Positions 11,001 to 19,629 of a stretch of DNA of 36,500 nucleotides are shown here, piece after piece (position 1 is the first letter of the stretch; every line of letters starts with the position of its first letter). The translations under genes and the position numbers were made by a program. The stretch covers positions 3,056,001 to 3,092,500 of the forward strand of contig WPIO01000016.1 of assembly GCA_009760855.2 (NCBI GenBank). Reading direction: 5' to 3'. The notes under the pieces are model-generated. The model searched no databases. It saw nothing but the letters and a program-made list of their open reading frames with translations, and was not told the origin of the DNA. The stretch comes from Cristatella mucedo (taxonomy: Eukaryota; Bryozoa; Phylactolaemata; Cristatellidae).

Positions 11001-12017
11001 CAAGCCTGCTGGTGCTTCTCCGCACTGAAGACCAAGCCCCTTATCCACGGTCGGGGTCAAGGTTGCAGCACCCAGCTCCACCTTTAATCGCTGCACCAGG
11101 ACCACCGCCGGTACTGTCGCGACGCCCATGGGCTCACCACTCGGAGGATGTGCTCTCGCATCCGGGTCTTACCCTAGAGAGTAACGTGCTAGCTTTTTAC
11201 GACCCAGGTCGTGGGTTTGAGCCCTGCAGAGGGCGATCCTTCATTGCCCACTGCAAGCGATGGTGATACTTGATAAGGCTTATCTGGTTTCCTGATAGAG
11301 AATGAGGCCATTGAATCACCTAACCTTTTTATGCCACGCGGCCAGAGAAGAAGCGTCCACTATCGCTGCATCCGACACGCCTTTTCTCTTGTACAAAGCA
11401 ATTGCATTGTTGACCAATGACATTTCTCGAACCATGTGTACTACCTCTCTATTGAATGACGTCCGTCCACTATCACTCGCTTTGGCGGACTCAGGCGCTC
11501 TTTCACGCTTTCCCTTCTTAGTTCTGTTAATTAAATTACGATTAATCCAAATGCGCATTGATTGTATGCCCAGTAGAACACCCGCTATCTTCGTGTTCTG
11601 CAGACCCAGTGCATTGCATTTTAGGCAGTCCAAACCTGGGTCCATGGCTGGAGCCCGAGGCATGTAAATGTCATCGATGAAAGCTGCCGCAGGCATAGCA
11701 GACATAACACTTAATTTGTCCACGGTATCTTTATTGCAGTCGACTTGCCAGTACCAAAGGCTTGGATGACAACGCTTGAAGGGAAACAGCTTGGTGTTAA
11801 ATTTGTTATCGGCTTCGGCCTTCAGACAGTGCCCTTGATTTCGAGCGTGGTTGGATGTGCAGCGTCCTGCCAGCAGGTATACAACTGCACTGGATTCTCA
11901 TTCGGGAGGTACGATTCGCGACTGACCGAATGCCTTCTTTTGATTAACGCGTGTCAAGCACAGCTTCAATATCATGCCGGATTCAGCATCTACTGGACGC
12001 GATGGCAGTTGCCGTGA
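1776..12017 (+). CDS. Spliced gene: CUB - D8C - PAN extracellular protein (3' part)
   Basis: Five exons (1776-2004, 2096-2211, 5163-5311, 8721-8988, 11740-12017) each have AG acceptors and GT donors. Their phases join without conflict: 1-2, 2-1, 1-0, 0-1, 1-stop. The product of about 346 residues holds a CUB domain with four cysteines, a D8C domain with exactly eight, and a PAN/apple-like domain ending in TGA. CUB and PAN are protein- or carbohydrate-binding folds; D8C is known from uromodulin, GP2 and OIT3-like proteins. A secreted or surface-bound recognition protein is likely, but its ligand is unknown. The start codon, signal peptide and any earlier domains are outside the window. No membrane segment or GPI signal follows the PAN domain. 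The domain calls rest on motif recognition. Confidence 0.85.
2096..2211 (+). CDS. Exon: CUB domain, C-terminal third
   Basis: The acceptor TATTTTTCAG follows a 91 bp intron and completes the split Arg codon. The exon supplies the fourth CUB cysteine in RICGKMSPF and the final strands (KVTMKFISNNGTFGNGFNVTV). The donor is G|GTAAGA at 2212, phase 1. The whole CUB module is therefore flanked by phase-1 introns, the arrangement typical of shuffled extracellular domains. Confidence 0.88.
2828..2898. repeat. AT-rich dispersed repeat, copy 2
   Basis: Similar to bases 1-90 in the same orientation, about 80% by eye. It lies in the 2.95 kb intron between the CUB and D8C exons. The rest of that intron up to 3560 is AT-rich, includes (ATT)n at 2944-2957, and shows nothing else I recognise. 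Confidence 0.6.
3561..4040. repeat. Two-unit tandem duplication, ~240 bp period
   Basis: Unit 1 is about 3561-3800 and unit 2 about 3801-4040. Shared landmarks at a constant 238-240 bp offset include GATTTCATTA (3564/3802), TTCGTAGCCAAT, CTGTTTGGTTCAAA, CATTAAGACGTTTTTACTAAG and CCAGTTTCAGCGGTAAACTA (second half at 3781 and 4021). Divergence of perhaps 15% suggests an old event. There is no sustained reading frame. Confidence 0.85.
4640..4740 (-). mobile_element. L2-type LINE, tail-only fragment
   Basis: The AATAATAATACATTTGATAAAGC run at 4666-4688 and the following CCCTCCGAGAACTCAACC match the inverted 3' tail. The second hairpin arm is lost. It lies in the CUB-D8C intron. Confidence 0.65.
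4930..5115 (-). mobile_element. L2-type LINE tail adjoining the D8C exon
   Basis: A diverged tail (TTTGATATAGTGCCC through TTTCTAGGCACTTTACATTTGCT) is followed by the 3' UTR words GATCGAATGGTAGTACAAG and ATCATGCTC. The fragment ends about 50 bp before the acceptor of the exon at 5163, so the LINE lies close to its branch-point region. Confidence 0.7.
5163..5311 (+). CDS. Exon: D8C domain, N-terminal half
   Basis: Acceptor CGTATTTTTTAG at 5161-5162, entry in phase 1 (G|AT completes Asp), exit in phase 0 at AAG|GTATGT. The product begins DPCFDAAIISDAWRNVD and later has RWYRFEGLAGNKF. This matches the uromodulin-type D8C pattern: DPC, then W-R, then WYRF-G-aGt-m. It contributes cysteine 1 of eight. 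Alternative upstream AGs at 5050 and 5115 lack a good pyrimidine tract or break the phase with the CUB exon. Confidence 0.85.
5610..7430 (+). mobile_element. L2-type LINE, copy lacking the nested tail (empty site)
   Basis: The copy starts in the linker before RT and runs to the 3' tail. LILKFISSS..TTIPLDPTPTVLL is readable near 5680-5755, and a remnant of the finger motif (FDLSASFDTIDHQ) near 6112-6160. The C-terminal frame is open at 6731-7084. At 5695-5725 the linker is continuous across ATCAAA (5703-5708), exactly where two other copies carry an inverted tail insert. The tail near 7346-7430 is diverged (CAAAGTGCC ... GGGCACTAT). Many stops make it a fossil. Confidence 0.88.
7435..8535. other. 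Intronic stretch without recognised genes
   Basis: Between the LINE at 5610-7430 and the tandem repeat at 8541 the intron shows no coherent reading frame, no domain motifs and no RNA gene that I can recognise. Confidence 0.6.
8541..8611. repeat. Short tandem repeat (GATAAGAGCATATTATCATCATATTTA)n
   Basis: The unit AGATAAGAGCATATTATCATCATA occurs twice, and a shortened third unit (TAAGAGCATATCATCATATTTA) follows. It lies ~110 bp before the second D8C exon. Confidence 0.85.
8721..8988 (+). CDS. Exon: D8C domain, C-terminal half
   Basis: A strong pyrimidine tract and CACCACCCAG acceptor lead in at phase 0. The donor is GGCG|GTAAGA, phase 1. The exon supplies cysteines 2-8: the opening Cys, GCTWYSG, LLCMAP, SCC, LYC and NWCGG. 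PKGYYVYRVS corresponds to the YYVYNL signature of uromodulin/GP2 D8C domains. The cysteine count of eight over the two exons is exact. The exon is GC-rich compared with its introns. Sequons NSS and NIS suggest glycosylation. Confidence 0.88.
9165..9275 (-). mobile_element. L2-type LINE, tail-only fragment
   Basis: AATAATAAGATTACACTTGA leads into a well-kept hairpin: arms AAAGCGCC and AAGCGCTTT around GAGAGAAATCAATCTCTTT. An (AAT)n-like run (AATAATAAATAATAAATAA) follows on the other side, so the hairpin has triplet repeats on both flanks. Confidence 0.7.
9578..9705. repeat. Degenerate minisatellite (GGGGACATAGAGGGGTCAGAGAAT)n
   Basis: About five units of ~24-28 bp built on GAGGGGACATAGAGGGGTCAGAGAATG can be followed, increasingly diverged at the ends. 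It lies in the intron between the D8C and PAN exons. The surrounding intron (9280-10420) shows no other recognised feature. Confidence 0.8.
10426..10581. mobile_element. MITE-like non-autonomous DNA transposon
   Basis: The left end CAGAGGCGTGTCTAGGATAT with GTGCCCGGGG behind it, and a right part with CGCCCCCTCTCAATT and GCCCCTGGGG, look like the imperfect inverted ends of a hAT-type MITE. The left end shares CAGAGGCGT and a CCCGGGG word with 32950, next to a hAT transposase remnant. The right terminus is cut or obscured by the (AAT)n of the LINE tail at 10583. The target duplication was not identified. Confidence 0.45.
10581..10820 (-). mobile_element. L2-type LINE, 3' UTR and tail
   Basis: (AAT)n at 10583-10606, then a hairpin with intact arms (AAAGCGCC / GGCGCTTT), then 3' UTR with GACATGCACAGGGTCAGCAT and GTGGCAGCATGCACAGTGTC. 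It is 5'-truncated near 10818. It appears to have inserted in or beside the MITE-like element. Confidence 0.85.
11160..11275 (+). repeat. tRNA-headed SINE, family 1
   Basis: B-box-like GGTTTGAGCCC at 11214-11224, preceded by CAGGTCGTG and followed by CTGCAGAGGGCGATCC and a GCGATGGTGATAC tail. The same order is seen at 20290-20405 (forward) and 27050-27165 (reverse). No cloverleaf survives, so this is not a functional tRNA. Confidence 0.6.
11740..12017 (+). CDS. Terminal exon: PAN/apple-like domain and stop
   Basis: The acceptor TCTTTATTGCAG at 11739 enters in phase 1, matching the donor at 8988, and the frame runs to TGA at 12015-12017. The translation has SSVVGCAASCQQVYNCTGFSF, then YDSRLTECLLL and ACQ. 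This is the spaced-cysteine core of PAN/apple folds (C-x3-C-x5-C-x2-F-x-F...C-x-L). The domain is about 90 residues and ends shortly after GFSIYWTRW, so the protein stops directly behind PAN with no membrane anchor. PAN assignment is by motif and is less certain than CUB or D8C. Confidence 0.8.
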
Positions 12018-12780
12018 AGCTTTGATGTTTCGCAGCTTGAACAGTAAGGATGAAAAGAAAAACCATAAAGCAAGAAAGGTCACGTGACTCTCTACAGAGC
12101 CCACGTGGTGAAGCATTCGTCAGTAGTACCGCCCCCTCCAGTCTGCAGCGATGGCAGATGGCTGGCTCCTGGCCTCGGCCATTTCTGTTCAATCCGTGAC
12201 GATCATGACTGGTCGAAATGTCACGTGACCCTGATGGAGCGTTCCAACGCTCTCATATTGGAAAGCTGGTTTTGAGGTGTACTTTGCCAATAGTCATTAT
12301 GCAAGGCGAACAAATAAAAGGGAAAAGTAAAGCCGAAATAAATTTCGTATTCATCTGATTGTGCACGACTTTTAATGAAGCGGGTTGCAGGCTCATTCGA
12401 TGATTTTCTAGACTTGTCGTTGGTTCGCAGTTTTTCAGAGTTCTTCCACCTTCGTATGCCGAAATTAGGAGCGGAGCCAAATTTTCGCAAGGTCGTATCT
12501 TCAAATTACGACTTCTCTGAGCAATTATGCTGCTCAACGAGTGGAGATGCTGCCATTGTGGGCAATTAGAGGCGATGAAATGTAATGTGTACACTGTCGC
12601 TCTTAGAAGTAAAACTAAGGTTGACCGATTTCAATTGTCCCATTATTTACAGCCAAAGAAGGAAAGTCGGCTATTCACCTAATTGCAGCGGGCAACCCAG
12701 GATTGCCTCAGGATGAAGAAATCACACCCTGGCACCAAGCGGTCGCGGAGTTCCAACCTTAACTCTTGGAATAAACATGC
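12018..12780 (+). other. Probable 3' UTR with candidate poly(A) signals
   Basis: AATAAA hexamers follow the stop codon at 12313-12318, 12337-12342 and 12770-12775. I see no conserved reading frame here. Which signal is used cannot be decided from sequence alone. Confidence 0.45.
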
Positions 12781-13225
12781 ATTTGAGACGGGCGGTTTTT
12801 TAATGCTAACAGTGCATTTGGGGTTTAACTAACGTGATTTAGAGATTCATTTACATCTTGGATTTATAAACTAAAAATTTACTAAAAAATTTTTAATATC
12901 GCTTTCTTGTTGTTACTAAAATTTATAGAATTTTGTAAATACCAATATTATTTTCGTTAAACTCCACAAATCGACCAAAGGGCTCAGTGATCAGCTGTCC
13001 CACAGAGTTGGCTGCAGTGTGCACAAAGTGAAGTTAATTGGTTTCCGGGTCTCGTACGGAAGTCGTCTGCCTTCCTCTCTTACACAAATTAAAATAGAAG
13101 CAGAGCTGACTCACCAAAAGTTTATCAAAGTGATCGACCGCCGCAGCAGCAGCAGCCATGTCGAGTGCCTCTCTCAAAGACATTTATTGCACCAGCTCCT
13201 GTCACCAAAATTGCCCTGCTGGTTT

Positions 13226-13385
13226 TCCCTAGTGGTTAAGGTGCTCGGCCTAAGCTACAAAGGTCAGGGTGAGTGTATTGGGTGACCGAGGTCGTGGATC
13301 CAAGCCCCATGGCACATGCAAAGCGCCTGAATACAGACTAGGTTCTCTTACACAAATTGATTATATTTTTGACCATATTAAAAAG
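13226..13385 (+). repeat. tRNA-headed SINE, family 2
   Basis: A-box-like TAGTGGTTAAGGTGCTCGG at 13230-13248. The B-box region is GTCGTGGATCCAAGCCCC at 13291-13308. The 3' tail reads GCAAAGCGCCTGAATACAG, then GGTTCTCTTACACAAATTG. The tail parallels AAAGCGCCTAGAAAGAG...GTTCTCTGAGG of the LINE. Confidence 0.65.
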
Positions 13386-13685
13386 TGAAATACATTAACA
13401 CAGCTAGCGCGTGGAAGCAGAAGCATGCTGAAGCGGATGCAACGTAGAGCAGCAGGGGGTGAAAGACTACCCAAGATGGCGGGTAAGTGTTTGTATTTTA
13501 CGTGCTCTTTTAAAATGGAGCCGCTATTCTACCTCTGTTCCTTGAACAAAGGGAGAGCATGTCTCATATGCCTGGCTTTGTTGATCGACCTTGCGGATAC
13601 ATTTTTCGACGAACTAAATCACTCACTCTTTACAAATTAAAGTGCACGATCCTAATTTAGAGCAGCCAGCGAGCTGTTTATTGAC

Positions 13686-13780
13686 CCAGTGGTGGCCTCG
13701 CTCGCCTTTAACTACCAATGTCATGGGGTCGAGCCGAGCTGCATAGTAAAGCATCTGGATTGATACATATTTGTAATAGA
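13686..13780 (+). repeat. tRNA-headed SINE, family 2 (short, decayed)
   Basis: GTGGTGGCCTCGCTCGCC, a worn B box (GGGGTCGAGCCGAGC) and a tail AAAGCATCTGGATTGATAC. It directly precedes the (AAT)n of the next LINE. Confidence 0.5.
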
Positions 13781-14335
13781 TAATAATAATAATAATAATA
13801 ATAATGCACTTGATGAAGCGCCCTCAGAGAACTCAATCTCTCTTTAGGCGCTTTACATTTGCTGCAAAGGAAAAATGCAATTGAATGGTAAGTAAAATCA
13901 TGCTTGATAAACGAACAAAATGAATAACATGGTTATGGGTGACATGCACAGGGTCAGCATGCAAATGTGGTTAGTGGCAGCATGCACAGTGTCAGCACGC
14001 ATAAGCACGTGAAGGACGAATCACAGGGACCCACTAAATGCTCTCCTAAATAGGTGTGTTTTTTAGTTCCTTTTAATTGTGGTCAGGTCAGGGGATGTTC
14101 TGACGCAGGTCGGGAGGGAGTTCCAAGCTTTGGGAGCATACGAACTAAATGCACGGTCTCCAAAGGATTTGAGGTTTTTACGAGGTATTTATAGACTGTT
14201 GGATTCCGAAAAGAGGGTGGTACGATGCTTGGCTTGATGGGGGAGTATGTCGGAGAGATAGGCTGGAGCCATAGAATGAAGGGACCTAAAAGTGAGCAAC
14301 AAAACCTTGAAGTCAATCAGATAGATATAGAAAAT
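13781..14335 (-). mobile_element. L2-type LINE, 5'-truncated
   Basis: (AAT)n at 13782-13805, intact hairpin arms, complete 3' UTR, and the last ~80 codons of the ORF read in reverse (PLETVHLVRMLPKLGTPS, in a shifted frame). Truncated near 14330, next to a TA/GA microsatellite. Confidence 0.88.
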
Positions 14336-14363
14336 GTATATAGATCACTAGAAAAATTAATTT

Positions 14364-14398
<35 letters not shown>
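14364..14398. repeat. Microsatellite (TA)n(GA)n
   Basis: About seven TA dinucleotides run straight into about twelve GA dinucleotides. Confidence 0.95.
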
Positions 14399-14402
<4 letters not shown>

Positions 14403-14445
14403 CTGCTACGACGTTTTTTATTTGCTTAATTGTTCTATGATATGT

Positions 14446-14610
14446 TTGCACATAGCGCCCTCAGAGAACTCAATCTCTTTCTAGGCATTGTACTTTCTGG
14501 GCCGTAAAGAGAGCACGATCGAAAGGTTGGCTGGTAAACCCCCATTTCAGCAAGCGTAACATATACAGCGTATACAGTGTCAATATGTTGCTATTGGTAT
14601 CATGCACGGT
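14446..14610 (-). mobile_element. L2-type LINE, tail fragment
   Basis: CATAGCGCCCTCAGAGAACT and TCTCTTTCTAGG keep the inner hairpin; the outer arm is worn. The following GAGCACGATCGAAAGG and ATGCACGGTG words are from the 3' UTR. The triplet tail is missing. Confidence 0.75.
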
Positions 14611-14836
14611 GTTGTAGCACAGCGCTAGCCAGGCTCAACTTTAGGGCGCACTAGAAACGCTCGATGGAAAATACACGCTAGTCCTCGAGCAGTGAGCAAG
14701 AGGTGCAGCAGTGCGGAGAGAGAGGACGATCTTAGCGCTAGCCGAGCCAGCTCCGAACGCGAGCCGGGAAGCTCCAGGTGCTCCGGTGCTCTGGTGCTGT
14801 GTGCTGTTTCTGCATCTGCAGCGTCGGCCTGCTATC

Positions 14837-14970
14837 CTATCCGCGGGAGCGTCCGATTGATGTCGGCTGGCCTGCCGAGCTCGGCCAAAGCCGAGCTCGG
14901 CCAAAGGTCACTCCGAAAAGAATCGTCGGGAACCTCCGCGGGAGGGGCTGATTAACGTCGGCTGGCCGGT
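14837..14970. repeat. GC-rich tandem repeats
   Basis: A 16 bp unit GCCGAGCTCGGCCAAA occurs twice head to tail at 14874-14905. A larger ~97 bp period is visible from CCGCGGGAG...TGTCGGCTGGCC (14841) to CCGCGGGAG...CGTCGGCTGGCC (14938). The region 14640-15140 is CpG-rich and has no gene I recognise. Confidence 0.75.
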
Positions 14971-15149
14971 TAGAATTCGGCAGTCGCGAATCGAATGAAA
15001 TCGCACAGCCGCAGCAGGCGTTTCGAAATTGTGTGCTTGATTGTATGCCCGAGCGGTTCCGGCTGTAAGGGTTTGGCATCGCACTGCGAACTTTGAATTC
15101 GGTGATGAGAGGGTCAGAACATTTTCGCTTCAGTTGCCTATTCAAGATT

Positions 15150-17145
15150 CTGAATAGTGATGAAGCCCCGTCTAAGAACTCAATATCTTTCTAGGCGCTT
15201 AAGAACTGCTGCAAAGGGAGCACAATCGAAATGGTTAGTGGTAGTATATAGCTCAATAAGCAACAAGAATAGGATAGTTAGGGATGGCATGCACCGGGTC
15301 GGCATGCAAGCTTGGTTAATGGCTGCCCAAAACAGCGTCAGCACCAATAAGCACAGGAAGGCCGACTCACTGTGGCCCACTGAATGCTGTCATAAATAGG
15401 TGCGTTTTTAGTTACTTTTGAAATGTTGTCAAGTCAGGAGATGCCGTGACAAAATTCGGGAGTCCTTTCCAGGCTTTGGGTGCATACGAACTAAAGGCAA
15501 GATCCCCAAAGGATTAGAGTTTTGTAGGAGGCATAGGTAAACAGCTAGCTTCCAAAAAGCTAATACTGCGATGCTCAGTATGGCGGGGAGTGATTGTCAC
15601 AAATGCATGGACCAACTAAGATGTGGTATCCCTGTCTAAACAAGCCCAAAGAAATTTTAGCGATTGTATGTAGCTGCAAGTAGGCAGGCTTGACTGTGGA
15701 GCTGATTTGGTCGTCTAAAGAAAGCTCACTTTGCAGCATGACACCAAGATATCGTGCATATTCAACAGAAAATATGCTGACAGAGTCAATTTTAGCCTTA
15801 GCCTTTCCAATTTTTGAATTACATTTGGTTCGGTCATAACTAATAAGCAGATTATATCATCATTATATTTAAGAAAGTTTTCTGTCATCCATATGTGAAT
15901 GTCATCAAAACATGCAGCAAGGAAGTTGAGAGAATTCGACGTGCTGACGGGCTGGGAGGGATCAAAGCAAAGGTACAACTGAGTATCATCTGAATAAAAT
16001 TGAAAGCTTTAATTGTGCTCGACAATTGAATAGGCAAGAGGAAGAGTGTAAACCGCAAAAGAACAGGACCAGACACAGAGCGACCCCATATTTCAGAAGT
16101 TCCTCGGATGATGTTTGTCCATTCCCATCAATGCTCTGGAGTCTGTCGCTGAGATAGGACCTGAGCCATTGCAATGCAGTGCCAGTGATGCCCAGGTAAA
16201 ATGAGAAGAGCTCAAAAACTTGGTGATTGATATAATCAAAAGCTGCCGAAGTATCGAGCAAAACAAGCAGAGTTACTCGACCGATGTCAGAATTCCCAAG
16301 TAGGTCGTTGTACACCCGAAGCAATGCTGACTGGATAGAGTGATTAGCTCTAAATCCAGATTTGAACTTACTAGCAAGGTTTGAAGTTTCAATATTTGAG
16401 TTCAGCCACTCGGCCGCTACTCGTTCCAGTGTCTTTGATAGAAACGGTAGAAGGGAGACTGGGTGGAAATTGCTCAAGTTCTCTTGATCTAGCGTTACTT
16501 TCTTCAGTATTCGCCTGATTACAGCCTTTTTGAGAGGTGCTGAGACATGACCTGAGGCTGATGGCATATTAAAGATGTTAGTAATGCATGGCAGCAAGAG
16601 ATCAATGCATCGTAGAAGCAGGACAGTGGGAATAGGATCCAGAGGACTAGTTGTCTTCTTTATTTGACAGCAAATGTAAAGCACCTGGAGAGAGATTGAG
16701 TTCTCTGAGGGCGCTTTATCAAGTGCATTATTATTATTATTATTATTATTTGGGATACGAACTTCAGGGCTATTCACTAGTGACCTAGAACGCAGACATT
16801 GAAGTGCTGCAAGAAATTAAAGGAAATCATTCTAGGGGATGCTGCCATCGCAGGGATGGACTCCCTGATCTCGTCTATCTTCTGGGCAAAGAAGCTAGAG
16901 AAGTGATCAGCTAGATCATCACAGGGATCATTACGTGAGGTGCTTACCTGCGAGTGGTTGAGGAGATGGTTGATCATCCACATCAGATTTCGCGCAGATG
17001 CTACAGTTGATTTGCTGTGAGGGCCGATTTTGAGAGCTAAGCTCTTCAGTTTCTGCGTCACACTTGGCTTGCCCTTAAATTGTAAGTCGATGTTTTCGTA
17101 GTTCAATTGGTGACGGTTTGATGCTATCCATGTACGGCTGTACTA
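15150..17145 (-). mobile_element. L2-type LINE with nested inverted tail (copy A)
   Basis: The 3' tail is at 15160-15215 and the ORF runs leftward in several frames. Readable parts include TSPLDPIPTVLLL, NLSNFHPVSLLPFLSKTLERV, LLVLLDTSAAFDYINH and SYLSDRLQSIDGNGQTS (RT), and the EN-RT linker LNHSQVS and DDLADHFSSFFAQKID at 16780-17100. At 16669-16748 a copy of the family tail lies in the opposite orientation. Read in the RT frame, it becomes an Asn run followed by ALDKAPSENSISLQ. The RT YADD region and upstream endonuclease are lost or decayed. Confidence 0.9.
16669..16748 (+). mobile_element. Nested L2 tail inside copy A
   Basis: CAGCAAATGTAAAGCACCTGG, then a perfect inner hairpin and (ATT)n, lies antisense to the host LINE. 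Flanks are TTTGAC and TTTGGG. The position corresponds to the insert at 24412-24475 in the 22.6-25.9 kb copy, and to the uninterrupted sequence at 5695-5725. Confidence 0.85.
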
Positions 17146-17164
17146 GGAATACTTGACGTAAAGG

Positions 17165-17700
17165 TGTTTAGAGAATTCGACGAGCTGAAGGACTTAGACG
17201 GAGCAAAGGTATGGCACAGCTGAGTGTCAGTTGCCTGGAAGTGAATGCTTAGATTTTTTGGCAATTACATCGAGAACAGGATATTATAAGCTGCAAAAGA
17301 AGCGCATCAAACAGCGATTGCTAAGCTACCCCGCTACTTAAGTAATGCCTGGATAATTATTTCCCGCCGATATCAATACTCGGAAGTCTACAATGGAAAT
17401 GGGGCCTAAACCGTTGTAGCGTTGTGGTGCAGTGCCACAGTCCAGGCGAGATGAAAGGTTTTAGACAAGGACTTGGTGATTAATAATAATCAAATATTCG
17501 TGATTAATGATAATAATACCTAGCTTATTAATAATAAGAAGAAATCAAACACTGCCAAATGATCATGCAAAACCAGCAGAAAAACTGTGCTTAAGTCTGC
17601 ATTACTATAGGGCCGCTATTCACCCGAAGCAATGCTGACTATGATTTGCTCAAAAACTAGAGTGTAACTTACTTGCGATTGTTGAAGCTTCAACACGAAA
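17165..17700 (-). mobile_element. L2-type LINE, strongly decayed RT fragment
   Basis: Words shared with the RT of the better copies include GAGAATTCGA(C/G)GAGCTGAAGG, CAGCTGAGTGTCA, ACTTGGTGATTAATA and GAAGCAATGCTGACT. They keep the order seen at 23660-24130, with an AT-rich insertion near 17480-17540. Confidence 0.7.
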
Positions 17701-17831
17701 TATATGTAATAATTAATGCGAGAAAGTCCTATGTCCGTTCGTCCTACGGCAAGATGGTGAAGAGCTGTCTTCCGTTACCATGACTACTTCTGCTATGACT
17801 CAGCGAAGTGAGTTCACAAGCAGCGACCTCT

Positions 17832-17919
17832 CGTGTATATACGTGTATGTGTGTGTGTTCGTGCGTGTGTGCGTGCGTGCGTGTGTGTGTGTGTGCGCGT
17901 GTGTGTGTGTGTGCGTGTT
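17832..17919. repeat. Microsatellite (GT)n/(GTGC)n
   Basis: GT-rich alternating purine-pyrimidine run of ~88 bp with GC interruptions, potentially Z-DNA-forming. It produces spurious His/Thr and Val/Cys reading frames. Confidence 0.95.
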
Positions 17920-17939
17920 TATCTGCCGACTATGACTCT

Positions 17940-18452
17940 TCCTCGCTCTAAATTTCTGGATAAACAATGCTCTCATGCACTCCCTCACCAGGCCAAGCAT
18001 CGTACCACCAGTTTTCGGAATCCGACAGTTTACCAATACCTCGTACAAACCATTAATCCTTTGGAGACCGTGCATTTAGTTCGTATGCTTCCAAAGACTG
18101 GAACTCCCTACCGACTTGCATCAGGACATCTCCTGACTTGACCACATTTAAAAAAGGACTTAAAGACACACCTATTTAGGACAGCATTTAGTGGGTCCCT
18201 GTGATTCGTCCTTCATGTGCTTATGCGTTGCTGACACCGCGCTTGCTGCCACTAACCACATTTTCATGCTGACTCTGTGCATGTCACCCCTAACCATGTT
18301 ATTCATGCTGTTTATCAAGCATGATATTACTCACCAGTCAATCGCGTTTCCCTTTGCAGCAAGAGTAAAGCACCTAGAAAGAGTTTGAGTTCTCAGAAGG
18401 CGCTTTATCAAGTGCATTATTACTAGTATTATTACTATTATTATTATTATGT
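17940..18452 (+). mobile_element. L2-type LINE, 5'-truncated
   Basis: The C-terminal codons (PHQAKHRTTSFRNPTVYQYLV) are followed by the 3' UTR (ATGCTGACTCTGTGCATG), the hairpin (AAAGCACCTAGAAAGAG...AGAAGGCGCTTT) and ATT repeats to 18452. Confidence 0.88.
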
Positions 18453-18780
18453 TCCGTCGGAGCGCGCCCACCTGCTGAAGCTGCAATGGCGGCCTAGGTT
18501 GCCACTTGAGCCCTTCTTCGCGAAGCACTCTCCCGGCAGGATTTGCACCAATCTGCTATAGCGCTGTTCGCAGCCTCAGATGCCCCAGCGTCTTCTTAAC
18601 CTCTAACCTCTCCACCTGTATGCTTATCGTGCGCTTCATGCATCTCTGCTGGCCTAAGCCATCTGGGCGCTTCGGTACTTTGCCAATTTGTTAGCCGTTT
18701 GGGGATGCGCACTTCCACTGCAGCACTCCTTGGTGGAGTCTAAGCACGTCCCAATGCGATCAGTAATACTGTGTGGCTTT
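18453..18780. other. Unassigned GC-rich stretch
   Basis: Between two LINE copies. I see no domain motif, RNA fold or repeat beyond the region's ordinary composition. Confidence 0.5.
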
Positions 18781-18781
18781 A

Positions 18782-19625
18782 TAATACTAATACTAATTAT
18801 AATAATGCACTTGACCAAACGCCCTCAGAGAAATCAATCTCTTTCTAGGCGCTTTACATTTGCTGCAAAGGGAAATGCAATTGAATGGTGAGTAATATCA
18901 TGCTTGATAAACAAACAACATGAATAACGTGGTTCGGGGACACATGCACAGGGTCAGCATGCAAATATGGTTAGTGGCAGCATGCACAGTGTCAGCACGC
19001 ATGAGCACATCTGGACGAATCACAGGAATTCACTAAATGCTGTCCTAAATAGGTGTCTTTTTAAATGTGGTCAAGTCAGGGGATGTTCTGACGCAAGTCG
19101 GTAGGGAGTTCCAGGCTTTGGGAGCATACGAACTAGATGCACGGTCTCCAAAGGATTTGAGGTTTGTACGAGGTATTGGCAAACTATGGGATTCCGAAAC
19201 GCGGGTGTTACGATGCGTGGCCTGGTGGGGGAGTAGATCTGAGAGATAGGCTGGAGTCAAAGAATGAAGTGACCTAACAGTGAGCAAAAAAACCTTGAAA
19301 TTGATCCGTTGCTTGACTGGTAGCCAGTGCATGTCGGCAAGACGTGGTGTGATGTTGCAACTGCGACGCTCACGACAGACAAGCCTAGCTGCAGAGTTTT
19401 GCACCAGCTGCAATCGCCTGATCGCATATGCCGGTAGGCCAGTAAGCAGTGAGTTGCAGAAGCCGAGACGGGATGTCACGAATGCATGGACCAACATGGA
19501 CGTGGTATCCTTATCCAAACAAGCCCGAATTTTAGCAATGTTATGTTGCTGAAAGTAGGCAGGTTTGACTGTGGAGCTGATGTGGTCGTCTGAAGAGAGG
19601 TCACTTTGGAGCATGACACCTAGAT
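18782..19625 (-). mobile_element. L2-type LINE, 5'-truncated, intact C-terminal frame
   Basis: The tail is at 18782-18865. The frame at 19045-19614 is open for 189 codons and reads the domain after RT: TSMLVHAFVTSRLGFCNSLL, RRLQLVQNSAARLVCRERRS, LADMHWLPVKQRINFKVF. The absence of stops over 570 bp suggests a relatively young insertion. It is truncated near 19622. Confidence 0.92.
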
Positions 19626-19629
19626 TTGA

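Noticed and set aside
10721-11266. 181-codon frame on the + strand
   Set aside because: It begins in the LINE 3' UTR and ends in the SINE; the middle part shows no domain or splice logic.
17800-18141. Open frames rich in His-Thr and Val-Cys
   Set aside because: They are translations of the GT/GC microsatellite, joined to a LINE fragment.
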